A stretch of 59,886 bases of DNA from Chromobacterium piscinae (GCF_021129175.1 NZ_JAJOHV010000067.1:1-59886), one strand, 5' to 3'. Shown: positions 16,235-25,068, numbered from the stretch's first letter. Notes: generated from the letters alone by a model not told the origin. Translations and numbers: made by a program.

Positions 16235-18907
16235 ATGAATACAACAACACTACCGCGTCGGTATCGGGCGTGGGGACTTTCCGTGATGGTGCCGCTGGCC
16301 TTGTCCGCTTGCCTGACGACGACAGGCGGCGAACAAGCCGGCGTGCAGCAACCCGCGCCTCAGGCCAATCAGCCCAGCGCGCGCTATTCCTCCCACTCTC
16401 CGGCCTTGTCGGAAAAACCGGATTACCCGCACGGCCTGCCGCCGGCTGCGCCGGATAACGGCGGCGCGCAGCCGCCGGCCAAACCTCAGGGCCAGCAAGG
16501 CCAGATCGCGCGCAAGGCGGCCCGGATGGATGTCGCCGCGCCGGCCTATGCCGACTGCGACGAGGCCAAGCTCGGCCAGCTGTCCGGCCAGGCGCTGGTG
16601 CGTTACGTGGCCAGCGTGGACGGCACTTGCATGAACCGCCTGTTCCAGGCGGACAACTTCAGCTACCGCGTGGTGTCGCCGGCCAATATGCAGCTGGTGG
16701 CGGCCGAAGCGCGCCAACGCGCGACCGCCTGGGATGGGCAGAACGCCAATGGCCTGTGGCCGCTGGCGGTGTTCCTGAAGGCGGGTTACTTCCTGCAGTA
16801 CAGCCACGCCAAGGAAGTGGGCGACTACGGCCCGGCAGTGGATCAGCCGGTGATGCAGGTGGTGGAGGCGATGGCCGCCAATCCGGCGCTGTGGAACGTC
16901 AAGGCCATCGACAGCCGCGGCGACCGCGACGCCTGGTTCCGCGAGCGCGATGCTAGGCAGAGCGTGGCGGAAACGCTGATCCTGGCCGATTCGGTGCGCA
17001 AGGCCGAGTATGCGCTGCCGCTGCTGAACCGCTTCTTCGGCCGCTACAACGCCGCCGCCAAGGATAATTGGGCGCGCTTCGCGCTGCATCCGATGCAGAC
17101 GCTGCTGTTCAATATGCATTACCAGCCCGAGTTCGCCCAGAAGGTGGAAAAGGGCCAGCTCGACGGACTGGTGGCCAGCCTGGCAGGGCTGACTCGCGCC
17201 GGCCAGCCGGCTTTCGCCGACGAGCAGATGTTCCTCAACACCCTGCGCGAAACCGGCCGCTTCATGCAATACCCGCGCACCGCGCCGCAAGCTGAATCCG
17301 CCGTCGCCCTGCATCTGAAGGGCGAGAAGTTCGGCGCCGCCTGGGCCGAGGCCGTGTACGCGCTGAAGAAGATGGGCAAGGTGCCGTGCGAACGCTACGG
17401 CATCTGCCAGGCCGAGCAGGAGCTGCGCGCCAGCCTGTTCCCCAACCGCTGGAGCTTCGACAACGGCAAGCTGGTGTTCGAAACCCCGCTGAGCCTGGCC
17501 GAGGTGGAGCCGCTGTACTATGCGATGAAGCAAGTGCAGACCCAGCTGTTCCGCGTGGCCGGCACCAAGGAGGCGGTGGCGAACGATCCCAATGAAAAGC
17601 TGAAGATGGTGATCTACGGCACCAAGACCGCCTACCAGCGTTTCCAGGGCCTGCTCAATGAGCTGTCCACCGACAACGGCGGCATCTACATCGAGAAGGA
17701 CGGCACTTTCTACACCTTCCAGCGCGAAGTCCCGCGCGAAAGCTATCTGACCCTGGAAGAGCTGGTGCGCCACGAGTATGTGCATTATCTGTCCGGCCGC
17801 TACATCCAGCCGGGCATGTGGGGCACGTCCGAGTTCTACCGCGACGACCGCCGCATGCCTTGGTACGACGAAGGCTTTGCCGAATTCATGGCCTGGAGCA
17901 CTTCGCGTGACGGCATCAAGGTGCGCGGCCACGTGGTGGACGTGGTGGCGAACGGCTGGCCGAACAGCTTCCTGGAGCCGTCCCGCATCATGCGCTCCAG
18001 CTATAGCGACGGCTGGGACTTCTACAGCCACTCCGCGCTGTGGTTCTACTATCTGAACCAGCAGCAGCCGGGCAAGATCGCCGACATCCTGGCCTCGCTG
18101 CGCGCCGACGACGTCAAGCGTTTCGACGCGCTGGTGAACAGCATGGGCGGCGACGCCGCGCTGGTGTCGGGTTTCCGCCAGTACGTGGATCAGCAGGTGC
18201 AGTTGGCCAAGTCCGGCCAGATGGGCAACACCTCCACCGCCGAAGGTGTGGACTGGGTGGCCAAGGACAAGTGGCAGGCCGGCGACGCTTCGGTGGTGGA
18301 AGCCGCGCTGCGCCGCTCTCTGCCGGTGGGCTGCCAGGTGTGGGCCGATGGCGAAACCAGCGCGCTGCGCCGCTTCGAGTGCGGCGGCACGTTGCCGCTG
18401 TCCGCCAGCGACAACACCCGCGCGCGCCAAGAGCTGGACAAGCTGCTGGACGGCGCGCTGCAGAGCCTGGTCAAGACCTCGGGCCTCAACAATCTGATGG
18501 CGACCAACTGCTCGGCCACCGACTACGACTTCAAGCGCAAGACCGCGGTGCTGCGCTGCGAAGGCCCGCTGGGCCCGGCCGGCAGCGCCAAGCCGCAGCC
18601 GCCGCAAACCGGCGAGCTGAACTTGGCCAAGCTGAGCTACGGCGGCCCGGCGCGCTGCTTGCGCGGCCAGTTTGAAGGCGTGGGCGGCGTCGAGCGCTAC
18701 CAACTGGTGCAAGCGCCGCAGCTGGGCCGCGCGGCGGTGTCCGACTGGGGTTCGTTCACCTATCGCCGCGACCTCGACCAACCGGGCGTGGCCGACAAGA
18801 TGACCGTCCGTCTCAGCAAGGGCGCGCTGGTGCGCGATGTGGTGGTGGAGCTGAACGCTACCCCGCGCGACATGCCTGAAGAGCAGTGCTGGGCGCAGGC
18901 GGGTTGA
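16235..18907 (+). CDS. M9 family microbial collagenase, lipoprotein
   Basis: An 890-residue metalloprotease of the Vibrio-type M9 collagenases, which cut triple-helical collagen and gelatin. The N-terminus ends in VPLALSAC, a lipobox, followed by a proline/glutamine-rich linker to about residue 95. The activator-like M9 N domain runs roughly 105-420 and the peptidase domain 430-660, with zinc site HEYVH at 513-517 and the third ligand Glu546 in EGFAEFMAWS. No PKD or collagen-binding PPC repeats are obvious in the last 200 residues, unlike clostridial enzymes. It is a plausible virulence or scavenging factor. Transcribed alone, ending at a shared terminator. Confidence 0.93.
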   Translation: MNTTTLPRRYRAWGLSVMVPLALSACLTTTGGEQAGVQQPAPQANQPSARYSSHSPALSEKPDYPHGLPPAAPDNGGAQPPAKPQGQQGQIARKAARMDVAAPAYADCDEAKLGQLSGQALVRYVASVDGTCMNRLFQADNFSYRVVSPANMQLVAAEARQRATAWDGQNANGLWPLAVFLKAGYFLQYSHAKEVGDYGPAVDQPVMQVVEAMAANPALWNVKAIDSRGDRDAWFRERDARQSVAETLILADSVRKAEYALPLLNRFFGRYNAAAKDNWARFALHPMQTLLFNMHYQPEFAQKVEKGQLDGLVASLAGLTRAGQPAFADEQMFLNTLRETGRFMQYPRTAPQAESAVALHLKGEKFGAAWAEAVYALKKMGKVPCERYGICQAEQELRASLFPNRWSFDNGKLVFETPLSLAEVEPLYYAMKQVQTQLFRVAGTKEAVANDPNEKLKMVIYGTKTAYQRFQGLLNELSTDNGGIYIEKDGTFYTFQREVPRESYLTLEELVRHEYVHYLSGRYIQPGMWGTSEFYRDDRRMPWYDEGFAEFMAWSTSRDGIKVRGHVVDVVANGWPNSFLEPSRIMRSSYSDGWDFYSHSALWFYYLNQQQPGKIADILASLRADDVKRFDALVNSMGGDAALVSGFRQYVDQQVQLAKSGQMGNTSTAEGVDWVAKDKWQAGDASVVEAALRRSLPVGCQVWADGETSALRRFECGGTLPLSASDNTRARQELDKLLDGALQSLVKTSGLNNLMATNCSATDYDFKRKTAVLRCEGPLGPAGSAKPQPPQTGELNLAKLSYGGPARCLRGQFEGVGGVERYQLVQAPQLGRAAVSDWGSFTYRRDLDQPGVADKMTVRLSKGALVRDVVVELNATPRDMPEEQCWAQAG

Positions 18908-18933
18908 TTGGTTCCTCTTTATTGGAGAACTAG

Positions 18934-18960
18934 AAAAGCCGGGTTCGCCCGGCTTTTTCT
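18934..18960. terminator. Bidirectional terminator between collagenase and patatin genes
   Basis: Stem AAAAGCCGGG/CCCGGCTTTT with a TTCG loop lies between the convergent genes; A and T flanks allow use on both strands. Confidence 0.9.
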
Positions 18961-18985
18961 TTGGTCCGCGGCAAGGTTCAGGCGT

Positions 18986-20059
18986 TTACAGCGGTTGCAC
19001 GGCGATGGAGCCGGGCTTCTCCAGCCATTCCAGGAAAGCGTCGCCCAGCCGCTGGCTTTCCGCCGTGGCGGCGCGCCAGTGCTGGCGGCGCAATTCGTCG
19101 CGTCCCAGGTAGCGGCGGAAATCCTTGCGGTCAGGCAGGCGGCGGCCGGGGAGGGCGGCCAGGTAGTCGCGCGACGGCGTCAGCAGCACGGTATTGGCGT
19201 GATTGGCGGCGCCGGGCTTGCGCCAGGGCAGCGGCTTGTCGAACCATCCGGGCACGATGCGGTCGGTGAAGTGCGGATACAGCGCGATGTCGTCGCCGTG
19301 GGCGAAGGGGAAGTCGATGTGGTAATCGGTGAGCCCGCCGTCGCGGTAGATCGCCGCCGGCGCGTCCGGCAACTGCACGCCGTGCAGCACGCCGGGTATC
19401 GCCACCGTGCCCATCAGCGCCTGTTCCAGATTTCCGGCGGCTAGCGGATAGAGCCGGGTTGGAATGGCGTCTGTCGGCTGGAAGCGCAGCGCGCTGCGCG
19501 GATCGTGGCAGATCACTCGGCTGAAGCTATGGCGGATCAGCGGGCGGGAGACGGCGTTCAGCGCCGCCGCCAGCGCCAGCCCGGGCAGCAGCGAGGATTT
19601 GGCCTCGCGGTTGGCCAGCCCGCGCGATTGCACCAGCAGCAGGCTCAGCCGGTGATGGGGATGCGCCAGGATGTGTTCGAAACCATCCGGTCCCAGGATG
19701 TCATGCAGCATCCGCCGCGTCTGCGCGGTGATCTGGGCGACGGTGACGTCGGGATGGTAATGCTCCTCGGTGTAGCGCTCGGCCAGCCGCGCCAGCGCCT
19801 GGGCGGGATCCGGCTGCAGCGCGCAGGCGAAGCGCCAGCCGCCTATCGACGCGCCCACCAGTTCGCGTTGCCGCGGCGCGCCGACCAGCCAGCCGAACAC
19901 CGCCTGGTCCAAACCGGTGAGGCCTACGGCCTTGGGGCCGCCGGCCGCGCCGGGAAGCATGCCCACCTGGGAGGGGTGGAGTCCCTGTTGCAGCAATTGG
20001 CGCGCGCGGGCGCCGGCCTTGATCACGAGCGGGGCTTGGCGGATATGAATGGCGGTCAT
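18986..20059 (-). CDS. Patatin-like phospholipase
   Basis: A 357-residue protein with patatin signatures: glycine-rich oxyanion stretch PGAAGGPKAVG at 36-46, nucleophile Ser71 in GASIGG (GxSxG) and the catalytic Asp in YRDGGLTDYH. These form the Ser-Asp dyad of lipid acyl hydrolases. No signal peptide is visible at the chosen start MTAIHIRQAPL, so it may be cytoplasmic or exported without cleavage. Start 20059 was preferred because family similarity begins there and the longer upstream frame reads into non-coding sequence. Substrate unknown. It is divergent from the GAF gene. Confidence 0.85.
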   Translation of the reverse strand: MTAIHIRQAPLVIKAGARARQLLQQGLHPSQVGMLPGAAGGPKAVGLTGLDQAVFGWLVGAPRQRELVGASIGGWRFACALQPDPAQALARLAERYTEEHYHPDVTVAQITAQTRRMLHDILGPDGFEHILAHPHHRLSLLLVQSRGLANREAKSSLLPGLALAAALNAVSRPLIRHSFSRVICHDPRSALRFQPTDAIPTRLYPLAAGNLEQALMGTVAIPGVLHGVQLPDAPAAIYRDGGLTDYHIDFPFAHGDDIALYPHFTDRIVPGWFDKPLPWRKPGAANHANTVLLTPSRDYLAALPGRRLPDRKDFRRYLGRDELRRQHWRAATAESQRLGDAFLEWLEKPGSIAVQPL

Positions 20060-20071
20060 TACGATATAAAG

Positions 20072-20094
20072 TGGCGAAATGGCGAAATGGCGAA
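20072..20094 (+). repeat. Three tandem copies of an 8-base unit
   Basis: TGGCGAAA occurs at 20072-20079 and 20080-20087, with a third copy lacking the last A at 20088-20094. The array lies 13 bases upstream of the patatin start in the divergent promoter region. Too few copies to claim phase variation. Confidence 0.5.
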
Positions 20095-20172
20095 GCGTGG
20101 TCGGGTTTGATATCCTGTGGCGTTTCGAATTCAAGCGCGCTCCGGCGCGCCGCTGTTCAGGAGTCCTCCCCC

Positions 20173-20895
20173 ATGATACCCGCAAGCCAACTGACCGACT
20201 ATCTGCGAGAGCAGGCGCTGAAACTCGACATGACCGAACTGCAGATCGCAGTGATGACATTGCAGGCTGTGATCGCCGTGAGCAAGCCGACTCCCAGCCG
20301 CGACCTGTACCGCTACAAAGTGCCCAAGCTGGGCGAGGGCGGCAGCTGCTCGCTGTTCGACGAACTGGACGAAACCCCGTACGACCTGCGCGTGGTGCTG
20401 GGCGTGGAAACGCCGGAAACCACCGCTGGGCTGGTCAACCTGAATGCCTTGTTGGACTCGGTCAACGCCAAGATCGGCGCCGACTGGCTGGGCATCTACC
20501 GCAAGATCGGCAGCGGCAAGAACGCGGTGCTGGTCAAGTTGGCCTACAAGGGGGTGGAAAGCCGCGCCGAGTTCCCGTTGACGGAAGAGTTCGCCGAGTT
20601 CAGCAACAACAGCCGCGTGGGCCTCACCGGCTGGGCTGTGGTGGTGGACGACGTAGAGCAATGGCGCGCCGAGGGCGGCGGCTACTACGAGTGCGATCCC
20701 AAGGTGAAAAGCGAGATCTGCCTGCCGGTCTTGCGCAGCGACGACAACGTGCTGGGCATCATCGACGCCGAGTCGTTCACCGCCGGCCACTTCACGCCGG
20801 AGCGCCAGGTATGGCTGGCGGCGCTGGCCATTGTGCTGCCGCAGATCCTGATCAATCTGCCGCCGCTTGAAAACGGGGAAAGCCTCCCCAACTAA
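20173..20895 (+). CDS. GAF domain protein
   Basis: A 240-residue soluble protein. The N-terminal third is helical (DYLREQALKLDMTELQIAVMTLQ), and residues about 90-225 form a GAF-like fold with ADWLGIYRKIGSG, LVKLAYKG, GWAVVVDDV and the signature ICLPVLRSDDNVLGIIDAESF. GAF domains bind small molecules or sense redox; the ligand here is unknown, and no effector domain is attached. ATG at 20173 has AGGAG upstream. It may share a promoter region with the divergent patatin gene and be followed by ribA after a weak terminator. Confidence 0.82.
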   Translation: MIPASQLTDYLREQALKLDMTELQIAVMTLQAVIAVSKPTPSRDLYRYKVPKLGEGGSCSLFDELDETPYDLRVVLGVETPETTAGLVNLNALLDSVNAKIGADWLGIYRKIGSGKNAVLVKLAYKGVESRAEFPLTEEFAEFSNNSRVGLTGWAVVVDDVEQWRAEGGGYYECDPKVKSEICLPVLRSDDNVLGIIDAESFTAGHFTPERQVWLAALAIVLPQILINLPPLENGESLPN

Positions 20896-20906
20896 GCATC
20901 ATCACA

Positions 20907-20925
20907 GGCCGCCGCGCGGCCTTTT
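20907..20925 (+). terminator. Weak terminator after the GAF gene
   Basis: A 6-bp GGCCGC/GCGGCC stem with a three-base loop is followed by four T. It ends 31 bases before ribA and may only partly stop transcription. Confidence 0.5.
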
Positions 20926-20955
20926 CGCATTGCATTCCTCAGCGTTGGAGAAGTC

Positions 20956-21573
20956 ATGTCGCCGCACCCGCAACCCGCTCCCGAACCCATTATCCAGTAC
21001 ATCGCCAGCTGCAAGCTGCCCACGCCGTGGGGGGAGTTCGCCATGCATGGCTTCGAGGAGGAGAGCGGCCAGGAGCATGTGGCGCTGACGCTGGGCGAGG
21101 TGGGCGACGGCCAGCCGGTGCTGGCGCGGCTGCACTCGGAATGCCTGACCGGCGACGCGCTGTTCTCCTTGCGCTGCGACTGCGGCTTTCAGCTGGAGGC
21201 GGCGATGGAGGCGATCAGCAAGGCCGGCCGCGGCGCGCTGCTGTATCTGCGCCAGGAAGGCCGGGGGATCGGCCTGATCAACAAGATCCGCGCCTACAAG
21301 CTGCAGGATGGCGGCGCCGATACGGTGGAGGCCAACGAGCGGCTGGGCTTCCCGGCCGATATGCGCGATTTCCGCATCGCCCGCCACATGCTGGAGCATC
21401 TGGGCATAGGCAGCGTCAAAGTAATGACCAACAATCCCCGCAAGCTGGCCACGCTGGAGAGTGCCGGCATCAAGGTGGTGGAGCGCGTGCCGCTGCAAGT
21501 GGGCCGTAATCCGTACAATGACCGTTACCTGGACACCAAGGCCGCCAAGCTGGGGCATATGCTGTTCAAGTAA
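20956..21573 (+). CDS. ribA: GTP cyclohydrolase II
   Basis: A 205-residue enzyme that opens GTP to 2,5-diamino-6-ribosylamino-pyrimidinone phosphate, the first step of riboflavin synthesis. Zinc ligands are in [18 protein letters not shown], and the active-site block [20 protein letters not shown] is intact, as is [16 protein letters not shown]. Single-domain length matches E. coli RibA (196), so it is not fused to RibB. It sits directly upstream of the tmRNA gene. No FMN riboswitch was seen upstream. Confidence 0.95.
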   Translation: MSPHPQPAPEPIIQYIASCKLPTPWGEFAMHGFEEESGQEHVALTLGEVGDGQPVLARLHSECLTGDALFSLRCDCGFQLEAAMEAISKAGRGALLYLRQEGRGIGLINKIRAYKLQDGGADTVEANERLGFPADMRDFRIARHMLEHLGIGSVKVMTNNPRKLATLESAGIKVVERVPLQVGRNPYNDRYLDTKAAKLGHMLFK

Positions 21574-21622
21574 ATGGCGTTTGGCGGCGATGACCGGACT
21601 CGCCAAGCGATGATAGTTGTAA

Positions 21623-21628
21623 TATAAT
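21623..21628 (+). promoter_or_regulatory. -10 element of the ssrA promoter
   Basis: A perfect TATAAT lies 15-20 bases before the mature tmRNA 5' end, in the only AT-rich stretch between ribA and ssrA. No good -35 hexamer was found at 16-18 bases upstream. Confidence 0.6.
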
Positions 21629-21642
21629 GAACATTCTTATCT

Positions 21643-22007
21643 GGGGGCGACCTGGTTTCGACGGGGGTTGCGAAGCAGATGAGGGCATACCGGGATTTCA
21701 GTCACCCCGTAAAACGCTGAATTTATATAGTCGCAAACGACGAAACTTACGCTCTAGCAGCCTAACGGCCGGCTAGACACTACAACGGTTCGCAGATGGG
21801 CCGGGGGCGTCAAAACCCTGTAGTGTCACTCTACATCTGCTAGTGCTGTTCCGGGTTACTTGGTTCAGTGCGAAATAATAGGTAACTCGCCAAAGTCCAG
21901 CCTGTCCGTCGGCGTGGCGGAGGTTAAATCCAAATGACACGACTAAGTATGTAGAACTCACTGTAGAGGACTTTCGGACGCGGGTTCGATTCCCGCCGCC
22001 TCCACCA
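21643..22007 (+). ncRNA. ssrA: Transfer-messenger RNA (tmRNA)
   Basis: A 365-base tmRNA that rescues stalled ribosomes. The 5' end GGGGGCGACCTGGTTTCGAC and the 3' end CGCCTCCACCA pair into the acceptor stem, with a G-U at the third pair as in alanine tRNA; the T arm GGGTTCGATTCCC precedes the 3' end and CCA is encoded. The tag reading frame runs from a GCA resume codon at 21733 to TAA at 21763-21765 and encodes ANDETYALAA, a typical proteobacterial degradation tag. SmpB is not in this window. Confidence 0.97.
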
Positions 22008-22013
22008 GTTTCC

Positions 22014-22038
22014 AGCCCCGGCTTTCGCCGGGGCTTTT
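22014..22038 (+). terminator. Rho-independent terminator after ssrA
   Basis: Stem AGCCCCGGC/GCCGGGGCT with a TTTC loop and four T lies 7 bases after the tmRNA 3' end. Confidence 0.88.
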
Positions 22039-22150
22039 CATTGCCTGAAAAGGCGTTCTGTAAAAGCGACAGCTGCTGAGAGGCAGCTTGTTCTGCATCA
22101 AGCAATCATGCCATTGATATTTTCTTCGATGACCCAATTCGGCAAACTTT

Positions 22151-22173
22151 AACATGTGTTAAATATGCATTTT
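22151..22173 (+). promoter_or_regulatory. Candidate NsrR site upstream of nirK
   Basis: The 11-1-11 segment here matches 16 of 22 positions of the recalled E. coli NsrR consensus (AAGATGCATTT n AAATGCATCTT), with the right half matching 9 of 11. It overlaps a palindrome TTTAACA-TG-TGTTAAA at 22148-22163. NsrR is the nitric-oxide-sensing repressor that controls nirK (aniA) in Neisseria. No gene was seen in 22039-22275. Confidence 0.4.
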
Positions 22174-22275
22174 AAGGCGGGCCTTTGCGCCCACGGTGTC
22201 AGTCTGGCGTGTCCGGCGGCTGTGTCCTTGCTGCATTCGCCCCCGGCTCGCCGATATCAGGCGAGGAGTGTTGCG

Positions 22276-23706
22276 GTGAAAAGATTGCTGAAGAACGGAT
22301 TTTCCATGTCCGGCGTTTTGGCGGCGGCGCTGTCCTGTTTGGCCGCGCCGGCGGGCGCAGGGCCCTTGCCGATCGTCCATCAGACGCTGGTGGCACCGCC
22401 CATGATGCCGCCGCCGATCACGCGCAAGACGCCGGCTCGGGTGGTGGTGGATTTGACGGTGGAGGAGGTGGAGCGCGAGATCGCGCCGGGTTCTCGCTAC
22501 ATGTTCTGGACCTTCGGCGGCACGGTGCCGGGCAAGATGATACGGGTGAGGACCGGCGATACCGTGGAGCTGCATCTGAAGAATCTGGCCAGCAACAAGC
22601 TGCCGCACAACATCGACCTGCACGCGGTCACCGGGCCGGGAGGCGGCGCGCCGCAGACGCTGGTGGCGCCGGGCAATCAGGCGGTGTTCAGCTTCAAGGC
22701 GCTGAATCCGGGCCTCTATGTCTACCACTGCGCCACTGCGCCGGTGGGCATGCACATCGCCAACGGCATGTACGGCATGATTTTGGTGGAGCCGGAAAAG
22801 CCGCTGCCCAAGGTGGATCGCGAGTACTACGTGATGCAGGGCGAATTCTACACCGGCACCGGGTATCGGGCCGGCGGGCTGCAGCCCTTCGATATGCAGA
22901 AGGCGATAGATGAAAAGCCGACCTATGTGCTGTTCAACGGCGCTGACCGCGCGCTGGCCGGCAACAAGGCGCTGACCGCAAAGGCCGGCGAGAAGGTCCG
23001 AATCTATTTCGGCGTCGGCGGGCCCAATCTCGCTTCCAGTTTCCACATCATCGGCGCGATCTTCGACAAGGTGTACAACGAGGGCAGCGCCCATTTCCAG
23101 CGCAATGTGCAGACCACGATGGTGCCCGCCGGCGGCTCGGCCATCGTCGAGTTCACGCCCAGGGTGCCGGGCAGCCTGACCCTGGTCGACCACTCGCTGA
23201 CGCGGGCCTTCAACAAGGGGGCGATCGGCCTGTTGACGGTCAGCGGCCCCGAGCGGCCCGGCATCTATTCCAAGGGCGTGATCAGCGCGCTGGGCGCGGC
23301 GTCGCCGGTGTCGGCGAAACCTTCCCCGGGCGAAGACGCGCCGGTCAACGCCGAGCCGCCGCAAACGCATGAAGCCGCGCCGACCGATCATGGCCGGGCG
23401 GTCTTCAGCAAAAACTGCGTGGTCTGCCACCAGGCCAATGCCCAGGGGCTGGATGGCGTGTTCCCGCCGCTGGCCAATTCCGATCTGATCCAGAAGCGTC
23501 CGCTGGAGGCGGCCAGGATCATCCTGGGCGGCCGCGCGGGACCGATCACCGTCAACGGCGTCAATTACAACGGCGTGATGCCCGCGCTGGACTTGTCGGA
23601 TCAGGAGGTGGCCGACGTGCTCAACTATGTCAGCACGCAATTCAACCATGGCAAGCCGGTGGTCACGGTGGATGAGGTGAAGACGCTGCGGGCGCAGCGG
23701 CAATGA
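22276..23706 (+). CDS. nirK: Copper nitrite reductase fused to a C-terminal cytochrome c domain
   Basis: A 476-residue periplasmic enzyme that reduces nitrite to nitric oxide. After a signal peptide (cleavage near AGA-G) come two cupredoxin domains with PHNIDLHAVTG (copper ligands and catalytic Asp), YHCATAPVGMH with type 1 copper ligand Cys152, and SFHIIGAIFD. A linker of about 40 Pro/Ala-rich residues leads to a class I cytochrome c domain with CVVCH at 381-385 and a methionine ligand likely in GVMPALD. Three-domain NirK of this order is known, for example in Ralstonia pickettii. GTG at 22276 was chosen because GAGGAG lies 7 bases upstream and a clean signal peptide follows. First gene of nirK-nirV-SCO. 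Confidence 0.93.
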   Translation: MKRLLKNGFSMSGVLAAALSCLAAPAGAGPLPIVHQTLVAPPMMPPPITRKTPARVVVDLTVEEVEREIAPGSRYMFWTFGGTVPGKMIRVRTGDTVELHLKNLASNKLPHNIDLHAVTGPGGGAPQTLVAPGNQAVFSFKALNPGLYVYHCATAPVGMHIANGMYGMILVEPEKPLPKVDREYYVMQGEFYTGTGYRAGGLQPFDMQKAIDEKPTYVLFNGADRALAGNKALTAKAGEKVRIYFGVGGPNLASSFHIIGAIFDKVYNEGSAHFQRNVQTTMVPAGGSAIVEFTPRVPGSLTLVDHSLTRAFNKGAIGLLTVSGPERPGIYSKGVISALGAASPVSAKPSPGEDAPVNAEPPQTHEAAPTDHGRAVFSKNCVVCHQANAQGLDGVFPPLANSDLIQKRPLEAARIILGGRAGPITVNGVNYNGVMPALDLSDQEVADVLNYVSTQFNHGKPVVTVDEVKTLRAQRQ

Positions 23707-24479
23707 GCGCGCGCCTGGCGCTCGCGCTGGCGTGTTGCGGGCTGTTGGCGTGGCATGCGGCGCGGGCCGCCGATTATGAGGCGGTATCCGGCGGGGCTTT
23801 TCGCAGCGCTTTGTCTCCGGATGGTGCGACCGTGGTGGTCAAACCATACCGGCTGAGGGCGAGGCCAGTCACCAACGGCGAGTTCCTGCGCTTCGCGCAG
23901 GCGCATCCGGCATGGCGGCGCGGGGTGGTTCCCGCCCTGTATGCCGGGGGTGGATATCTCGCCGACTGGCGCGCCGCTGACGACTTTGGCGATCTGCCTG
24001 CAGATGCGCCGGTCACCCGCGTTAGCTGGCATGCGGCGCGCGCCTATTGCCGCAGCGAAGGCGCGCGCCTGCCCGCGTGGTATGAGTGGGAGATGGCGGC
24101 GGCGGCCGATGCCGGACGCCGTGACGCCCGCGACGATCCGCAGTGGCGGGCGCGCATTCTGCAATGGTACGCGCAGCCGACTGGACGGCTGCTGGCGCCG
24201 GTGGGGCGGGAGCTCAATGTCTGGGGCGTCAGCGACTTGCATGGCTCCATCTACGAGTGGGTGGAGGATTTCAACGGCCTGTTCGTCACCAGCGACAGCC
24301 GATCCCAGGGAGAGCAGCGCACGCTGGCCACCTGTGGTGCGGCGGCCTTGTCGCTGGGAGATAGGGAAAACTACGCGATCCTGATGCGTATCGCGATGCT
24401 GGCGGCGCTGAACGCCGCCGACACCGTGGGCACGGTGGGCTTTCGCTGCGCCAGGAATGAATCGGAGGAAAGACCATGA
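23703..24479 (+). CDS. nirV: NirV-like formylglycine-generating-enzyme (SUMF1) family protein
   Basis: A 258-residue exported protein of the SUMF1/FGE fold. A signal peptide (to about residue 22, ARA-AD) precedes the blocks VTNGEFLRFAQAHP, PVTRVSWHAARAYCRSEGARLPAWYEWEMAA, GVSDLHGSIYEWVEDF and VGFRCAR, the usual order of the family. NirV homologues sit next to nirK in several denitrifiers, though their role is not settled; copper-site maturation has been suggested. Its ATG overlaps the nirK stop (ATGA), so translation is coupled. Confidence 0.85.
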   Translation: MSARLALALACCGLLAWHAARAADYEAVSGGAFRSALSPDGATVVVKPYRLRARPVTNGEFLRFAQAHPAWRRGVVPALYAGGGYLADWRAADDFGDLPADAPVTRVSWHAARAYCRSEGARLPAWYEWEMAAAADAGRRDARDDPQWRARILQWYAQPTGRLLAPVGRELNVWGVSDLHGSIYEWVEDFNGLFVTSDSRSQGEQRTLATCGAAALSLGDRENYAILMRIAMLAALNAADTVGTVGFRCARNESEERP

Positions 24480-25051
24480 GGAGACGGAAAAGCGGCCTGG
24501 CCGCATGTTTGCTGGCGCTGGCCTCGAGCGGGGGCTGGGCGGGAAATGATCTGCCGGGCGATTCGTTGTACCGGCTGGACGCGCCGCTGACCACGCAGCG
24601 CGGCGACGCGCTGCAGTTCTCGGATCTGGTCGGCAAGCCGGCGCTGATCACCATGTTCTACGGCGATTGCAAACTGGCTTGTCCGATCGTGATGGAGGGT
24701 GTGAAATCCATCATCGCCGCGCTTCCGGCCAGGGACAGGGATCGGGCGACGGTGTTGATGGTGAGCCTGAATCCGGGGGCGGACACGCCGGCAAGTTTGT
24801 CGCATCTGGCGGGCGAGCACGGAATCCAGGCGCGGAACTGGCTGCTCGCGGTAGGCAAGTCGGATGAGGATACTCGAGGCGTTGCCGCGGCACTGGGCAT
24901 ACGCTACCGACGGCTGGAAAGCGGCGAGATCAATCATTCCACCCGCATTGTGGTGACGGATAAGGAAGGCAGGATTATAGCCTCCACCGAAGAGATCGGG
25001 CCTAAGCCCGATCTGGTGGTGGTCCAAAAGTTGCGTGCATTGCTGAAATAG
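24476..25051 (+). CDS. SCO1/SenC-family copper chaperone
   Basis: A 191-residue thioredoxin-fold protein with a signal peptide (AGN near residue 23). The copper-binding CxxxC is CKLAC in MFYGDCKLACPIVMEG and the third ligand is His in INHSTRIVVTD. SCO proteins deliver copper or reduce cysteines for copper enzymes such as the CuA site of cytochrome oxidase; here the operon suggests service to NirK. Its start overlaps the nirV stop. It ends 17 bases before the convergent hypothetical gene. Confidence 0.88.
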   Translation: MRRRKSGLAACLLALASSGGWAGNDLPGDSLYRLDAPLTTQRGDALQFSDLVGKPALITMFYGDCKLACPIVMEGVKSIIAALPARDRDRATVLMVSLNPGADTPASLSHLAGEHGIQARNWLLAVGKSDEDTRGVAAALGIRYRRLESGEINHSTRIVVTDKEGRIIASTEEIGPKPDLVVVQKLRALLK

Positions 25052-25068
25052 CGGAATGCCGCCGCTGT

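Noticed and set aside
16250-18781. An 843-codon open frame on the minus strand opposite the collagenase
   Set aside because: It is an antisense frame kept open by the high GC third-position bias of the collagenase; the protein has no recognisable motif, while the plus-strand frame has a lipobox and HEYVH.
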